Positions 35,901 to 45,096 of a stretch of 64,000 nt of DNA are shown piece after piece. How positions within the stretch are numbered: the first letter of the stretch is position 1; each line of letters opens with the position of its first letter. Made by a program: the position numbers and the translations under genes. The stretch is from Arthrobacter sp. cf158 (lineage in GTDB: Bacteria; Actinomycetota; Actinomycetes; Actinomycetales; Micrococcaceae): the NCBI RefSeq assembly GCF_900106835.1, contig NZ_FNNR01000003.1:1-64000 (forward strand). Reading direction: 5' to 3'. The notes beneath the pieces were generated by a model, which ran no database searches, was not told where the DNA came from, and saw only the letters and a program-made list of their open reading frames with translations.

Positions 35901-36203
35901 AAGAAGGCAGTCGCGGTGCTTCCGGGCGGCGGATTCGTGGTGCTGAACACGGAAGTTACCCCGGAACTCGCTGCGGAGGGTCTGGCGCGCGACATGGTTC
36001 GGGCTATCCAGCAGGCACGAAAGGACGCCGGCCTGAACGTCAGCGACCGAATCCATACCTCGGTGGAGGCTGCCCAGGACGTCGTCGACGCCCTGGAAGC
36101 CAATGCAGAACTCGTCAAGACGGAAACGCTGACGCTGGAACTTGAGGTTCTGCTGGCCGACGTCGACGAGCCGCAGGTCACCGTTGCAAAGGCAGGAGCC
36201 TGA
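32907..36203 (+). CDS. ileS: Isoleucine--tRNA ligase
   Basis: A 1098-aa class I synthetase for tRNA-Ile with editing against valine. Motifs: [17 protein letters not shown] (HIGH region), the CP1 editing domain with [17 protein letters not shown], catalytic-core [15 protein letters not shown], and KMSKS as [12 protein letters not shown]. The long C-terminal part with the DUF5915-like end is the eukaryote-like, mupirocin-tolerant type common in actinobacteria; that classification is from sequence pattern only. The start ATG 32907 follows AGGA by 6 nt. It overlaps into an operon: the folC ATG is 3 nt after its stop. Confidence 0.97.
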   Translation: MTHYPKASASSSGTHGVSASVKFPEIEERILKYWDEDGTFQASIDQRDAGKDGSNEFVFYDGPPFANGLPHYGHLLTGYAKDLVGRYQTQRGKRVERRFGWDTHGLPAELEAMKQLGMTDKTQIEAMGIDKFNDACRASVMKYANEWKAYVTRQARWVDFENDYKTLNVEYMESVLWAFKQLHEKGLTYNGYRVLPYCWKDETPLSNHELRMDDDVYKNRQDQTVTVTFPMKAGDSELSKALEGVQALAWTTTPWTLPTNLALAVGPEISYAVLPAGPNGVKAASAEAPVTGSFLLAADLVGSYAKDLGYDDAAAATAAVVSTHTGAELAGLEYQPLWNDFADAEKYGTENAWRFLVADYVTTTDGTGIVHQAPAYGEDDQKVCEDAGIPVVLSVDEGAKFLPLFAHGELASIVGLQVFDANKPITQVLRADGRLVRQASYEHSYPHCWRCRNPLIYRAVSSWYVEVTKFKDRMSELNQEINWIPGNVKDGQFGKWLDNARDWSISRNRYWGSPIPVWQSDDPEYPRTDVYGSLAEMEADFGRLPVNNEGQVDLHRPFIDELTRPNPDDPTGKSTMRRVEDVLDVWFDSGSMPYGQVHYPFQNEEWFDTHNPADFIVEYIGQTRGWFYMLHILSTALFDRPAFRNVISHGIVLGSDGQKMSKSLRNYPDVSEVLDRDGSDAMRWFLMSSPILRGGNLVVTEQGIRDGVRQVILPLWNVYSFFTLYTNAANGGAGYEAKLRYNDYSDTLDQYLLANTGDLVRNVTESLDNYDISGACDELRSYLDMLTNWYVRRSRQRFFDENVDAFDALYTALEAVCRVSASLLPLVSEEIWRGLTGGRSVHLADWPDAALFPSNPELVEAMDRVQQICSTGSSLRKAANLRVRLPLQELTVVAPGADALEGFAGVVADELNLRSVRLLDAATASPEEFGIEQKLVVNARAAGPRLGKNVQQAIKGSKSGDWSVSDAGVVVAGGLELEPQEYTLETVVAGTADGGAAAKKAVAVLPGGGFVVLNTEVTPELAAEGLARDMVRAIQQARKDAGLNVSDRIHTSVEAAQDVVDALEANAELVKTETLTLELEVLLADVDEPQVTVAKAGA

Positions 36204-36206
36204 ATC

Positions 36207-37568
36207 ATGACTGACGAATTCTCGGTTGAAAGCGTCTACGCCGAACTCCTGGGCCGCGCACCGGAAAACAAGATGGAGCCCCGCTTGGCTCCGCTGTTCC
36301 GGGCCATGGACGTGCTGGGGGAGCCCAACAAGGCTTTTCCCATCATCCACATCACGGGGACCAACGGAAAGACCTCCACGGCCCGCATGATCGAGGCCGG
36401 GCTGCGCGCCCATGGACTGAGCACGGGCCGGTACACCAGCCCGCACCTCTCCAAGGTGACTGAGCGCATCAGCATCGACGGTGAGCCGGTGCCGGACGCC
36501 ACCTTCGTCCGGATCTGGGATGAAATCCGCCCGTACCTGGAGATCGTGGATAACGAGCTTGTGGCCGACAACCAGCCGCGCCTGACGTACTTTGAGTGCC
36601 TGACCATCCTGGGCTTCGCGGTTTTCGCCGACCAGCCTGTTGACGTTGCTGTGATGGAGGTTGGCCTCGGCGGCATCACTGACGCCACCAACGTCGGCGA
36701 CGGCCAGGTCTCCGTGATCACGCCCATCTCGCTGGATCACACCGACCTCCTGGGCGATACCACTGAGGACATCGCCTATGAGAAGGCCGGCATCATCAAG
36801 CCGGGCGGGTTCCTGGTGAGTGCGGCCCAGCCCGTGGACGCGGCTCAGGTTCTCCTGGAGAAGGCCCGCGAAGTGGAGGTGCCTTTCCGGTTCGAGGGCG
36901 TTGAATTCGGAGTGGAGTCGCGGAGCGTAGCCGTGGGTGGCCAGGTTCTGACCATCCAGGGTCTGGCTGGACGCTACGAAGACCTGCTGCTTCCCTTGCA
37001 TGGCGCCCACCAGGCGGAGAATGCCGCGGTGGCTGTGGCTGCCTTGGAAGCATTCTTCGGTGGGGGAGAGAAAGAACTCGACGCCGAGGTGCTCAAGGAA
37101 GCGTTCGGCACGGTCACGTCCCCGGGCCGGCTGGAAGTAGTGCGGACTGCACCCACGGTCGTCGTGGATGCTGCCCACAATCCTGAAGGGATCCGGGTCT
37201 CCGCGGAAGCGATCCAGGAGGCCTTCAGCTTCAGCAAGCTCGTGGTGGTTGTCGGGGTGCTGAGGGAAAAGGACGCCGAGGAAATCCTGAAAACCCTCAA
37301 GGAGTCGCTGGGCGGCCTCGCCGGGGAATTCTGCTTCACCCAATCCAATTCGGCGCGAGCCGTTCCCGCAGCGGAACTGGCTGAACTCGCCGTCGACCTC
37401 GGCTTTGGCGAGGACAACGTTCACATCGCGGAGAAGCTTGATGACGCCCTGGAATGGGCAGTGGAGCGCGCGGAATCCAACGACGACCTCGCTGGGGGCG
37501 TCCTGGTGACCGGCTCCATCACCGTAGTGGCCGAGGCCCGAATCCTGCTCGGAAAGGCGAGTGCCTAG
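36207..37568 (+). CDS. folC: Bifunctional dihydrofolate synthase / folylpolyglutamate synthase
   Basis: A 453-aa Mur-ligase-like enzyme that adds glutamate to dihydropteroate and to folates. P-loop HITGTNGKTSTARMIE (about 48-63), YTSPHLSKVTERI (DHPP binding loop), EVGLGGITDATN, SLDHTDLLG, and C-terminal DAAHNPEG are all in place. It is located immediately after ileS (3-nt gap) and overlaps the next gene by 8 bp, so ileS-folC-DUF4233 form one unit under the T-box. Confidence 0.96.
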   Translation: MTDEFSVESVYAELLGRAPENKMEPRLAPLFRAMDVLGEPNKAFPIIHITGTNGKTSTARMIEAGLRAHGLSTGRYTSPHLSKVTERISIDGEPVPDATFVRIWDEIRPYLEIVDNELVADNQPRLTYFECLTILGFAVFADQPVDVAVMEVGLGGITDATNVGDGQVSVITPISLDHTDLLGDTTEDIAYEKAGIIKPGGFLVSAAQPVDAAQVLLEKAREVEVPFRFEGVEFGVESRSVAVGGQVLTIQGLAGRYEDLLLPLHGAHQAENAAVAVAALEAFFGGGEKELDAEVLKEAFGTVTSPGRLEVVRTAPTVVVDAAHNPEGIRVSAEAIQEAFSFSKLVVVVGVLREKDAEEILKTLKESLGGLAGEFCFTQSNSARAVPAAELAELAVDLGFGEDNVHIAEKLDDALEWAVERAESNDDLAGGVLVTGSITVVAEARILLGKASA

Positions 37569-38022
37569 TATGGCGAAGATGACCAAGGCCCAGCGCGAAT
37601 GGCGGCCGGGCATGCCCAAGAAGCGCCGGTCCACCAAAGTGATGTTCGCATCCACCGTGCTCCTGCTGGAGGCATTCGTGGCCTTCTTCGGCACTCTGGC
37701 GGTCTTTGGTTTGAGGCGCGGCCAGGTTGATCCGGGCATCATCCTCGGGGTGGGTATTGCACTGAGTGTGGTGCTGGTACTCGCCTGCGCCGTGCTGTCC
37801 AAGCCGTGGGGCATCGCTCTTGGCTGGGGTTTGCAGTTGGTGCTGATCCTGACGGGCTTCGTTGAGCCGACGATGTTCATTGTTGGCGTCCTGTTCGCCA
37901 TCTGCTGGTGGTACGGGATCAGGGCTGGCATAAGGATTGACCGCGAGGTGGCGCAGCGGGACCGTGAACAGGCGGAATGGAACGCTGCCCACGGTGACGA
38001 GGCCGGCACTCAAACCCCGTAA
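37561..38022 (+). CDS. DUF4233 family membrane protein
   Basis: A 153-aa protein with four hydrophobic segments (about 29-49, 58-80, 85-100, 103-120), a basic N-terminus (KMTKAQREWRPGMPKKRR) and a charged C-terminal tail. Position immediately after folC and before ndk is conserved in mycobacteria and Micrococcales, where it is called DUF4233. The function is unknown. The start is GTG 37561 inside the folC end with GGAAAGG 5 nt upstream; ATG 37570 is an alternative. Confidence 0.85.
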   Translation: MPSMAKMTKAQREWRPGMPKKRRSTKVMFASTVLLLEAFVAFFGTLAVFGLRRGQVDPGIILGVGIALSVVLVLACAVLSKPWGIALGWGLQLVLILTGFVEPTMFIVGVLFAICWWYGIRAGIRIDREVAQRDREQAEWNAAHGDEAGTQTP

Positions 38023-38078
38023 ACTGGCTGGGAAAACCACCGAACGTAAGTCACTGAACACATCACATTGGAGCATCT

Positions 38079-38498
38079 GTGAGCATTGAACGGACCCTTG
38101 TCCTGGTCAAGCCCGACGGCGTCGCCCGCAACCTGGGCGGAACCATCCTCGCCCGGATCGAAGCCAAGGGCTACACCCTGGCCGAGCTGAAGAAGGTCAA
38201 CGCAACCCGTGAGCTGCTGGAGCAGCACTACGAAGAACACGTGGGAAAGCCGTTCTACGAGCCGCTGGTTGAGTTCATGCTGAGTGGCCCTGTCATCGCA
38301 GCCGTCTTCGAGGGCCACCGCGTGATCGAAGGCTTCCGCTCGCTGGCTGGAACCACAGATCCCACGACGGCGGCTCCGGGCACCATCCGTGGCGACTTCG
38401 GCCGCGACTGGGGCCTGAAAGTCCAACAGAACCTGGTGCACGGTTCGGATTCCGTTGATTCGGCCGAGCGCGAGATCAAGATCTGGTTCGCCAGCTAG
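38079..38498 (+). CDS. ndk: Nucleoside diphosphate kinase
   Basis: A 139-aa enzyme that equilibrates NTP and NDP pools. The active-site signature NLVHGSDSVDSAEREI contains the phosphorylated histidine; the N-terminal TLVLVKPDGVARNLGG and GPVIAAVFEGHRVI segments match the family. GTG start with GGAG 6 nt upstream. It ends the ileS-folC-DUF4233-ndk cluster and is followed by a strong hairpin. Confidence 0.97.
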   Translation: MSIERTLVLVKPDGVARNLGGTILARIEAKGYTLAELKKVNATRELLEQHYEEHVGKPFYEPLVEFMLSGPVIAAVFEGHRVIEGFRSLAGTTDPTTAAPGTIRGDFGRDWGLKVQQNLVHGSDSVDSAEREIKIWFAS

Positions 38499-38517
38499 TT
38501 ACGCCTCACCGAAATAG

Positions 38518-38558
38518 CAGAAAAGGCCAATGTTCATGACGAACATTGGCCTTTTCTG
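38518..38558. terminator. Bidirectional terminator between ndk and the VKOR-like gene
   Basis: A perfect 18-bp inverted repeat (38518-38535 with 38541-38558) with loop ATGAC. Each arm ends in an A4/T4 tract, so it can work in both directions. Confidence 0.92.
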
Positions 38559-38571
38559 TCATCCCGCGGTC

Positions 38572-39249
38572 TTAGTAGCCGGACGTCCCGGCGAATACGT
38601 GAATGAAGGCGAAGAAGATGGTGGCGATGACGGCCACGTAGAGCAGCGCCACGATGATCCAGCCGGAACCGGACACCAGCTTGACCAGTCCGGAGGGCGC
38701 TTTGATGACGCCGTGGGTGAGGTTCCGGATGGTCACCCAGACGAAAAGGGGGATCATGACTGCCCAAACCACCATGCAGAAGGGGCAAAGCACATGGATT
38801 GAGTAGAGGGCTTGCGACCACAGCCAGACGACGAAGGCAAAGCCGAGCGTCACGCCGGCCTGTAGGCCCCACCAGTAACCCCGTGAGAATTTTGCACCCG
38901 CGAGGATACCCATGGCGGTGGTGATGATGATGGCAAAAGCGACAATGCCAATAAACATATTGGGGAAGCCGAACACGGAGCTTTGGGGCGTCTGCATCAC
39001 AGCACCACACGAAACCCAGGGGTTCACATCGCATACGGTCACATGGTTGGGATCCTTGAGTACTTCAAGTTTCTCCAGCACCAGGGCACCGGAGGCCAGC
39101 CACCCGATGACGCCGGTGATCAGCAGGAGCCAGGCAAACGGTTTGTCCCGGACAGCTCCGGGGAGGGGGCCGATCAGCGGCTGGGTGGACGGGTCCTCCA
39201 CATGGCTGGGGGCTTGGTTGGCCAGGTTTCCCCTGGCGGTGCTCGGCAT
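38572..39249 (-). CDS. Vitamin K epoxide reductase (VKOR) family protein
   Basis: A 225-aa integral membrane oxidoreductase with about five transmembrane segments. It should re-oxidise a periplasmic-side DsbA-like partner by passing electrons to quinone. Seen: the loop cysteines in VCDVNPWVSCGAVMQ and the active-site CxxC in HVLCPFCMVVWAVM. FGFPNMFIGIVAF is the conserved quinone-pocket helix. The start is ATG 39249, giving a 35-residue N-terminal extension; the frame stays open upstream to 39753 but is not coding. No fused thioredoxin domain is present. Confidence 0.9.
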   Translation of the reverse strand: MPSTARGNLANQAPSHVEDPSTQPLIGPLPGAVRDKPFAWLLLITGVIGWLASGALVLEKLEVLKDPNHVTVCDVNPWVSCGAVMQTPQSSVFGFPNMFIGIVAFAIIITTAMGILAGAKFSRGYWWGLQAGVTLGFAFVVWLWSQALYSIHVLCPFCMVVWAVMIPLFVWVTIRNLTHGVIKAPSGLVKLVSGSGWIIVALLYVAVIATIFFAFIHVFAGTSGY

Positions 39250-39753
39250 CGCGGATGTAGTCCTTTTCAACAAGTGGCCCGGCCTGGCCGGAAACGGCTC
39301 TTGGGAGGATTGTAACGCCGCAGGCTGGATGGCACCCTCAGCTTCGCGGCAGGACTGATGTTCCTTGGCGCGGCTGCGCTCTGGCATTGCGCGACACAGC
39401 GCCCTACCTTGGGAATGTGCAGGGGTGTGAGAGAATGAACATGGCCGGAAGCCGATCCACATTCGGAATCCGGTCCGGTGACTTTGTTCCCAAGACCGCC
39501 AGTATGAGCTGGGCATGCCTGGATTACGTGATCCTCGGTAGGCCCGCCATGACAATGGACGGCACCTGGTTGTGGCAGCAGAACAACGGGTTTCAGAATA
39601 AGGGCGCCGGCCTTCCAGGGCTGCCGCACCCCAATGATGGTGCGAACCGGAAGGCATACTGCCGACTTCTGTCAACGCCTGCGGGTTTTGACAATATTTG
39701 CCCCACTGGGCGCCGGATGTGGCGGGGTCGCTGGGGCAGGAGTGTTGCCACAT
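39250..39753. other. 504-bp intergenic region, probable RNase E leader
   Basis: No supported gene lies between the VKOR and RNase E starts. Open frames crossing it have no homology features. It must contain both divergent promoters. TTGACA at 39687-39692 is a possible -35 but has no good -10 at 17 bp. The length is unusual for this compact chromosome and would suit a long rne 5' leader, by analogy with the autoregulated rne leader of E. coli; that role is only an inference. Confidence 0.4.
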
Positions 39754-42700
39754 ATGGATAATGACCAGGTTGTAGCCGTTAATGACGAGGCAGCTCCCGC
39801 GGAAACTGCGGAAGCGCCAAAGAAAACCACCCGGACCCGGCGCAAGGCCGCGCCGAAGGCAGCCGCTACTGCAGCGGCCGAGGTCGAGTCGTCGGCGCCC
39901 GCCGCTGAACAGAACCCCACACCGGAACAGAACCCTGCTGCAGAGGAATCCCCGGCGACGGCCGCAGCTCCAGTTCGCCGCACGCGGTCCCGCAAAAAGG
40001 TTGAGCCCGCAGAGCCACTGCCCGGCCTGGGTGATGAGGCCGCTGCTGTTCCGGAAGCCGCAGCAGTGGACTCACAGCCCAAAGCCACTGCCGAACCCGC
40101 CCCGGAAAAGCCGGTCCGCCGTCGCCGGACCGCCAAGCCCAAGGTTGAGGCGGCAGAAGCGGTTGAAGAAACCACGACGCCGGAGGCCCCCTCCCAGCCT
40201 GAGGCACCTGTCGCTGAGGTAGCTCAAGAAACAGCTGAAGCGCCCACTTCTGAAGAGTCCCCAGCAGAGGACTCTGCTCCGGCGACATCGACGTCCCTGT
40301 TCCTGGAGCCCGTCTCCATCACATCCATGATCTTCCAGGCTCCGGACCTCACCACTGTGCCGCGCGTTCCTGTTGCGGAAGAGAAGGACGAGGAAGCCGA
40401 GGAAGAAACCGAGACCGGTGCAGACAGTGAGCTGGAGGATGCCGGCAGCCGGCGCCGCCGCCGCAGCCGTGGTCGCCGTGGTCGCCGTGGAACCGAGCGC
40501 GAAGAGAACGACGCTGAGGACGGCGCCGAGTCCGAGGACGAGGAAGCCCCCGCGGCAGAAGCCCTTGAGGAGGGCGTGACGTCACGGCGTCGCCGTCGTC
40601 GTCGCCGTGGCGACCAGGATCTTGAACTGACCGGCGGCTCGGACGATGATCCCCCCAACACGGTGACCCGTGTTCGCGCGCCCCGCCCGATCACGGAGAC
40701 AGCGCCCTCAAACAGGGTTGCCAGTGTTAAGGGATCCACGAGGCTTGAGGCCAAGAAGCAGCGTCGGCGCGAATCCCGGGAAACCGGACGTCGCCGCCAG
40801 GTGATCACCGAGGCCGAGTTCCTGGCCCGCCGCGAGTCCGTTGACCGCCAGATGATCGTCCGGCAGCGCGATGACAGAATTCAGATCGGCGTGCTGGAAG
40901 ATGGCGTGCTTGCGGAGCACTTTGTTTCCAAGACCCAGCAGGACTCCCTGATCGGCAACGTCTACCTGGGCAAGGTCCAGAACGTGCTGCCGTCCATGGA
41001 GGCTGCCTTCGTTGACATCGGGCGCGGCCGCAACGCCGTGCTGTACGCCGGAGAAGTGAACTGGGACGCCGTCAACCTGGAAGGGCAGCCGCGCCGGATC
41101 GAGAATGCGCTGAAGTCCGGCGACTCCGTCCTCGTCCAGGTCACCAAGGATCCCGTGGGTCACAAGGGCGCCCGGCTGACCAGCCAGATTTCCCTGCCTG
41201 GCCGCTACCTGGTCTACGTGCCGGGTGGATCCATGACGGGCATCTCCCGCAAGCTGCCCGACGTCGAACGCAACCGCCTCAAGCGCATCCTGAAGGACCG
41301 TCTGCCGGAGAACGCCGGCGTCATTGTCCGCACGGCCGCCGAAGGCGCATCCGAGGAAGAGTTGACGCACGACATCAACCGTCTGCGGGCCCAGTGGGAA
41401 GGCATCGAAGGTCAGGCATCCTCAACCAAGGTCCTGGCACCGGAACTGCTGTACGGCGAACCTGACCTCACCATCAAGGTGGTCCGTGACGTCTTCAACG
41501 AAGACTTCTCCAAACTGATCGTGTCCGGCGACGACGCCTGGGACACCATCGAGGCTTACGTGACCTACGTTGCCCCTGATTTGGTGGGCCGCCTGGAAAA
41601 GTGGACCAAGGACCAGGACATCTTCGCTGCATGGCGCATCGACGAGCAGATCCATAAAGCACTGGAGCGTAAGGTCTTCCTGCCGTCCGGTGGTTCGCTG
41701 GTCATCGACCGCACCGAAGCCATGACGGTAGTGGACGTCAACACCGGCAAGTTCACCGGCAGTGGCGGCAACCTCGAGGAAACGGTCACCAAGAACAACC
41801 TTGAAGCGGCCGAGGAAGTGGTCCGCCAGCTTCGACTTCGCGACATCGGTGGCATCATTGTCATCGACTTCATCGACATGGTGCTGGAATCCAACCGCGA
41901 CCTCGTCCTGCGCCGCATGGTCGAGTGCCTTGGTCGGGACCGTACCAAGCACCAAGTGGCTGAAGTGACGTCCCTTGGCCTGGTTCAGATGACCCGCAAG
42001 CGCATGGGCACTGGACTCCTGGAAGTCTTCGGTGAACAGTGCGAGCACTGCGCCGGCCGCGGCGTAGTGACGCATGACGAGCCCGTGGAGCATCGCCGTG
42101 CCAACGTCGTTGCTGCAGAACACCACCGCCCCCACACTGAGACCCAGCAGCCCGCAGCCCGGACGGAACGTAAGCGCCGCCGCGGCAAGGGCGGGGGACA
42201 GGCCGTCGCCGAAGCGCCGGCGCCGGTGCACACTCCCGCCTCAGCTCCGGCCGCTACCACGACGACGCACACTGAGCCCCAGGACCCGGCCCGTCAGGCG
42301 AAGGCCGAGGCTACCAGGGCCGCTTTGGCCACTATTGCCGCTGCAGCCCACGCCGCGCACCTGCACGACGACGAAATTCACCGCGCAGAAGAACTGGCAC
42401 GGGCAGCCGGACAGCACGAGCCCGAGCAGCCCGCGGCCACCGCGGAGTCGAGGGAATCAGGTTCCCGGGAAGCGGCAACCCAGGAAGCACGTTCCACCCC
42501 GGTCCTGCGCTTCGGCGGCGAAGAAGTTGCTTTGCCGTTCGTTGAACACCACGAGGAACCGCAGGCTGCCAAGCCCGCCATGAGCCTGGATCTGCTGGCC
42601 GAAGCATTCTCGCACCTTGGCGCAGCCCCGGAAGGAAAAACGGAGCCCACGGCCGCCCCAGAGGCGGCAGCTGTACAGGAAACCGTCCCGGCGGTGAAGG

Positions 42701-42939
42701 CCGCAGCCGAGGATCCAGGGACCGCTTCAGCGTCACGGAGTCGTCGTGGCCGCCGCAACCGCAGCGCCAGCAGGGCACAGGGTGCGGCAAACGAAACCAG
42801 TGTGGAGCACCGTGAGGCAGCTGCTGCGGCCGCGGGCGGTTCGGCCCACGAGGCCAAGGCGCCGGCGGAACCGGTCAAGAAGGCGGCGTCGGAGGAGCCC
42901 ATCATCCTCGGTGTGGGCGTACCGGCTTCCGAACTCTAG
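39754..42939 (+). CDS. rne: Ribonuclease E/G family endoribonuclease
   Basis: A 1061-aa protein of the actinobacterial layout with the catalytic core in the middle. The N-terminal region (1-330) is Ala/Glu/Arg-rich and disordered, with RRRRRSRGRRGRRG-type basic blocks. The S1 domain covers NVYLGKVQNVLPSMEAAFVDIG, then the RNase H-like and DNase I-like core with VDVNTGKFTG and GGIIVIDFIDM (Mg-binding Asp), and the zinc-link CEHCAGRG. A long acidic/basic C-terminal tail would scaffold a degradosome. The start at 39754 has AGGAG 10 nt upstream. Confidence 0.95.
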   Translation: MDNDQVVAVNDEAAPAETAEAPKKTTRTRRKAAPKAAATAAAEVESSAPAAEQNPTPEQNPAAEESPATAAAPVRRTRSRKKVEPAEPLPGLGDEAAAVPEAAAVDSQPKATAEPAPEKPVRRRRTAKPKVEAAEAVEETTTPEAPSQPEAPVAEVAQETAEAPTSEESPAEDSAPATSTSLFLEPVSITSMIFQAPDLTTVPRVPVAEEKDEEAEEETETGADSELEDAGSRRRRRSRGRRGRRGTEREENDAEDGAESEDEEAPAAEALEEGVTSRRRRRRRRGDQDLELTGGSDDDPPNTVTRVRAPRPITETAPSNRVASVKGSTRLEAKKQRRRESRETGRRRQVITEAEFLARRESVDRQMIVRQRDDRIQIGVLEDGVLAEHFVSKTQQDSLIGNVYLGKVQNVLPSMEAAFVDIGRGRNAVLYAGEVNWDAVNLEGQPRRIENALKSGDSVLVQVTKDPVGHKGARLTSQISLPGRYLVYVPGGSMTGISRKLPDVERNRLKRILKDRLPENAGVIVRTAAEGASEEELTHDINRLRAQWEGIEGQASSTKVLAPELLYGEPDLTIKVVRDVFNEDFSKLIVSGDDAWDTIEAYVTYVAPDLVGRLEKWTKDQDIFAAWRIDEQIHKALERKVFLPSGGSLVIDRTEAMTVVDVNTGKFTGSGGNLEETVTKNNLEAAEEVVRQLRLRDIGGIIVIDFIDMVLESNRDLVLRRMVECLGRDRTKHQVAEVTSLGLVQMTRKRMGTGLLEVFGEQCEHCAGRGVVTHDEPVEHRRANVVAAEHHRPHTETQQPAARTERKRRRGKGGGQAVAEAPAPVHTPASAPAATTTTHTEPQDPARQAKAEATRAALATIAAAAHAAHLHDDEIHRAEELARAAGQHEPEQPAATAESRESGSREAATQEARSTPVLRFGGEEVALPFVEHHEEPQAAKPAMSLDLLAEAFSHLGAAPEGKTEPTAAPEAAAVQETVPAVKAAAEDPGTASASRSRRGRRNRSASRAQGAANETSVEHREAAAAAAGGSAHEAKAPAEPVKKAASEEPIILGVGVPASEL

Positions 42940-42969
42940 AGACTGCAGCTCCAGAAGGATCGGCACCAT

Positions 42970-43012
42970 AGGGTCCTGCGGTATCCGTCAATGGCGGGTA
43001 CTGCAGGACCCT
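42970..43012 (+). terminator. Terminator of rne
   Basis: An 18-bp stem with G-T wobbles (42970-42987 with 42995-43012; outer 10 bp AGGGTCCTGC perfect) and a 7-nt loop, followed by TTGCTG. Confidence 0.75.
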
Positions 43013-43117
43013 TTGCTGTCTGCGTCCAGTCGCGCAGCCAGGTTCTTTCGCGGTCATATCCAGTGTTTGCCGTTGCGAAGTTGCCTGGCAATGCTGCTTC
43101 CCGGCTACGCTAGGGGA

Positions 43118-43200
43118 CTGACACGGGGTGCCGGGCGTTGGGCCAGGCTGAGATCCAGACCCGTTGAACCTGTCCGGTTAGCACCGGCGAAGGGATGTCC
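43118..43200 (+). ncRNA. TPP riboswitch (THI element)
   Basis: The thi-box consensus is present: GGGGTGCC (43126-43133), CTGAGAT (43148-43154), ACCCGTTGAACCTG (43159-43172) and the closing GCACCGGCGAAGGGA. A -10 TACGCT at 43106-43111 would start the transcript at about 43118. The switch ends directly at the thiD-tenA start, with GGGATG serving as Shine-Dalgarno within its 3' strand, so control is likely translational: thiamine pyrophosphate binding would hide the ribosome site. Confidence 0.95.
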
Positions 43201-43202
43201 TC

Positions 43203-44720
43203 ATGACTGCATCGTCATTCTCTCCTGTGTACCCGCTGGTGGCCTCAAGTACGCAAACCCCGAGGGTGCTGAGTATCGCTGGCTCAGATCCATCCGGAGG
43301 GGCGGGTATCCAGGCTGATGTGAAGAGCATTGCAGCCCACGGCGGCTATGCAATGGCAGCCATCACGGCCCTGACAGCGCAAAATACGCTAGGCGTCAGC
43401 GCTGTGCATGTACCTCCCGTGGAGTTCCTGAGGCAGCAGCTCGAAGCCATCAGCAGCGACATCACCATTGATGCGGTCAAAATTGGCATGCTGGGGGACG
43501 CGGCGGTCATTGATGAAGTCCGCCGATGGCTGGAAGCGGTGCGCCCCGCCGTCGTGGTCCTTGATCCGGTCATGGTGGCCACCAGCGGAGACCGCCTCCT
43601 GCAGGGGTCCGCGGAGAAGGCCTTGCGTTCGCTGCTGCCTTTGGCGGACCTCATCACCCCAAACCTCCCTGAACTTGCCATGTTGTTGGGCGAAGCTGAA
43701 GCCGACGATTGGGCTTCGGCGCTGGACCAGGGAAAACGGCTTGCCGCCGACTGCGGAAACACGGTGCTGGTGAAGGGCGGGCACCTGGCGGGATCGGAAT
43801 GTCCAGATGCGTTGGTGAACACCAGTGGTTTGCTGCGTCAGGATGTGGTGGAGGTAGCCGGTCCCCGGGTGGACACGAAGAACAGTCATGGCACGGGATG
43901 TTCACTTTCCTCCGCTTTGGCCACCGTTCAGGCCCGCACCGGCGATTGGGAAGCTTCATTGCGGGAAGTGAAGCCCTGGTTGCTTCAAGCCCTGAAGGCC
44001 TCCGATGCCCTAGATGTTGGCCAGGGGAGCGGTCCCGTTAACCATTTCCACCACCAACAGGTGCTCAGGCCCGGTAACTTCGCCTCGGAGCTGTGGAAGG
44101 AAGCCACCCCGGAACTCGATGCCATCTACAGGCTCTCCTTTATTGAGGGCCTGCAATCAGGCAGCCTGCCGGAGCCGGCCTTCAACTATTACCTGGCACA
44201 GGACGCGATCTACCTCAATGGGTATTCCAGGGTCCTGGCGCGTGCCGGCGCACTTGCACCCACGGAGGAAGAGCAATTGTTCTGGGCCAAGGCGTCGCAG
44301 CAGTGCCTCGAAGTGGAATCGGAACTCCACCGCAACTGGCTGAGCACGCGTGAGGCCTCCACCGTGACGGGGCCGGTTACCAAGTCGTATGTGGATCATC
44401 TGATGGCCGCATCGGCCTCCGGTAGCTACGGCGTTCTCCTGGCGGCAGTTTTGCCCTGCTACTGGTTGTACGCCGAGGTAGGCCAGCAGCTCCACACAGC
44501 CTATGTGGACGCAGGGGCGCCCTCCGGGCACCCGTATGCGGACTGGCTGAAGACCTACGCTGATGAGGATTTTGCAGCGGCAACCAGGAATGCGATCAAC
44601 TTCACTGACGCCGCTGCCTTGGCAGCCTCAGCGGGGGAGCGGGCGGTAATGGTGGAAGCTTTCAGGGACTCCTGCCGTTATGAGACAGCATTCTTCGACG
44701 CCCCACGCTTATTCGCTTAG
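43203..44720 (+). CDS. thiD: ThiD-TenA fusion: HMP/HMP-P kinase and aminopyrimidine aminohydrolase
   Basis: A 505-aa two-domain protein for thiamine synthesis and salvage. The N-terminal ThiD domain (about 20-280) phosphorylates hydroxymethylpyrimidine twice; LSIAGSDPSGGAGIQADVK and DTKNSHGTGCSLSSALA mark its substrate and ATP sites. The C-terminal TenA/thiaminase II domain (about 290-500) has the catalytic Cys in VLPCYWLYAEVG and the acidic/aromatic end EAFRDSCRYETAFFD. Joining both lets HMP released from thiamine breakdown products be phosphorylated at once. It is directly controlled by the TPP riboswitch 3 bp upstream. Confidence 0.95.
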   Translation: MTASSFSPVYPLVASSTQTPRVLSIAGSDPSGGAGIQADVKSIAAHGGYAMAAITALTAQNTLGVSAVHVPPVEFLRQQLEAISSDITIDAVKIGMLGDAAVIDEVRRWLEAVRPAVVVLDPVMVATSGDRLLQGSAEKALRSLLPLADLITPNLPELAMLLGEAEADDWASALDQGKRLAADCGNTVLVKGGHLAGSECPDALVNTSGLLRQDVVEVAGPRVDTKNSHGTGCSLSSALATVQARTGDWEASLREVKPWLLQALKASDALDVGQGSGPVNHFHHQQVLRPGNFASELWKEATPELDAIYRLSFIEGLQSGSLPEPAFNYYLAQDAIYLNGYSRVLARAGALAPTEEEQLFWAKASQQCLEVESELHRNWLSTREASTVTGPVTKSYVDHLMAASASGSYGVLLAAVLPCYWLYAEVGQQLHTAYVDAGAPSGHPYADWLKTYADEDFAAATRNAINFTDAAALAASAGERAVMVEAFRDSCRYETAFFDAPRLFA

Positions 44721-45096
44721 GCCTCGTTTCCGGGCCGATTTCGCACGTTTCGCCGCTTGCCTCCGCGCGCCGCGGGGGAAATCGCGTTAATCGCGCCCAA
44801 ACCCTGTAGGCTGTATGGGCACGGTGCCGGGAGAGTCCGTTACATCTGGTGACGCAAGTCACGTGGTAGCCTCCGGACCCGGCCTCATTTGCAGCTGAAG
44901 GTCAAACTAGCGTAATCTTGATCTTCGGTGCTTACGCCAACACTTGGGTTATGCCCCTTGGAATTGTTCATGGGATGACTCGCGGACTTCGATCAGAAGT
45001 CCACGGCGTTGAGGCACAGCGCGAACCAAGCCTGATTCCGGTTCAAGGTTCCGCACGCAAATTTAGTTATAAACGTCGAGAGAAGTGAGTACCCAA
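44721..45096 (+). promoter_or_regulatory. Promoter region of the L21-L27 genes
   Basis: A 376-bp non-coding region. A candidate promoter is TTGCAG (44889-44894), an 18-bp spacer, and TAATCT (44913-44918), which would give a leader of about 170 nt before rplU. Long 5' leaders ahead of L21 genes are common and often autoregulatory; a specific L20/L21-type leader structure cannot be confirmed by eye. Nothing else is supported in the region. Confidence 0.4.

Noticed and set aside
35775..38009. A 744-codon open frame on the minus strand across the ileS end, folC and the DUF4233 gene
   Set aside because: It runs across three well-supported plus-strand genes and has His/Gln/Arg-rich composition typical of antisense frames.
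39387..39761. Possible 124-codon gene upstream of rne
   Set aside because: No homology features, no ribosome site, and it would overlap the rne start region; treated as part of the leader.
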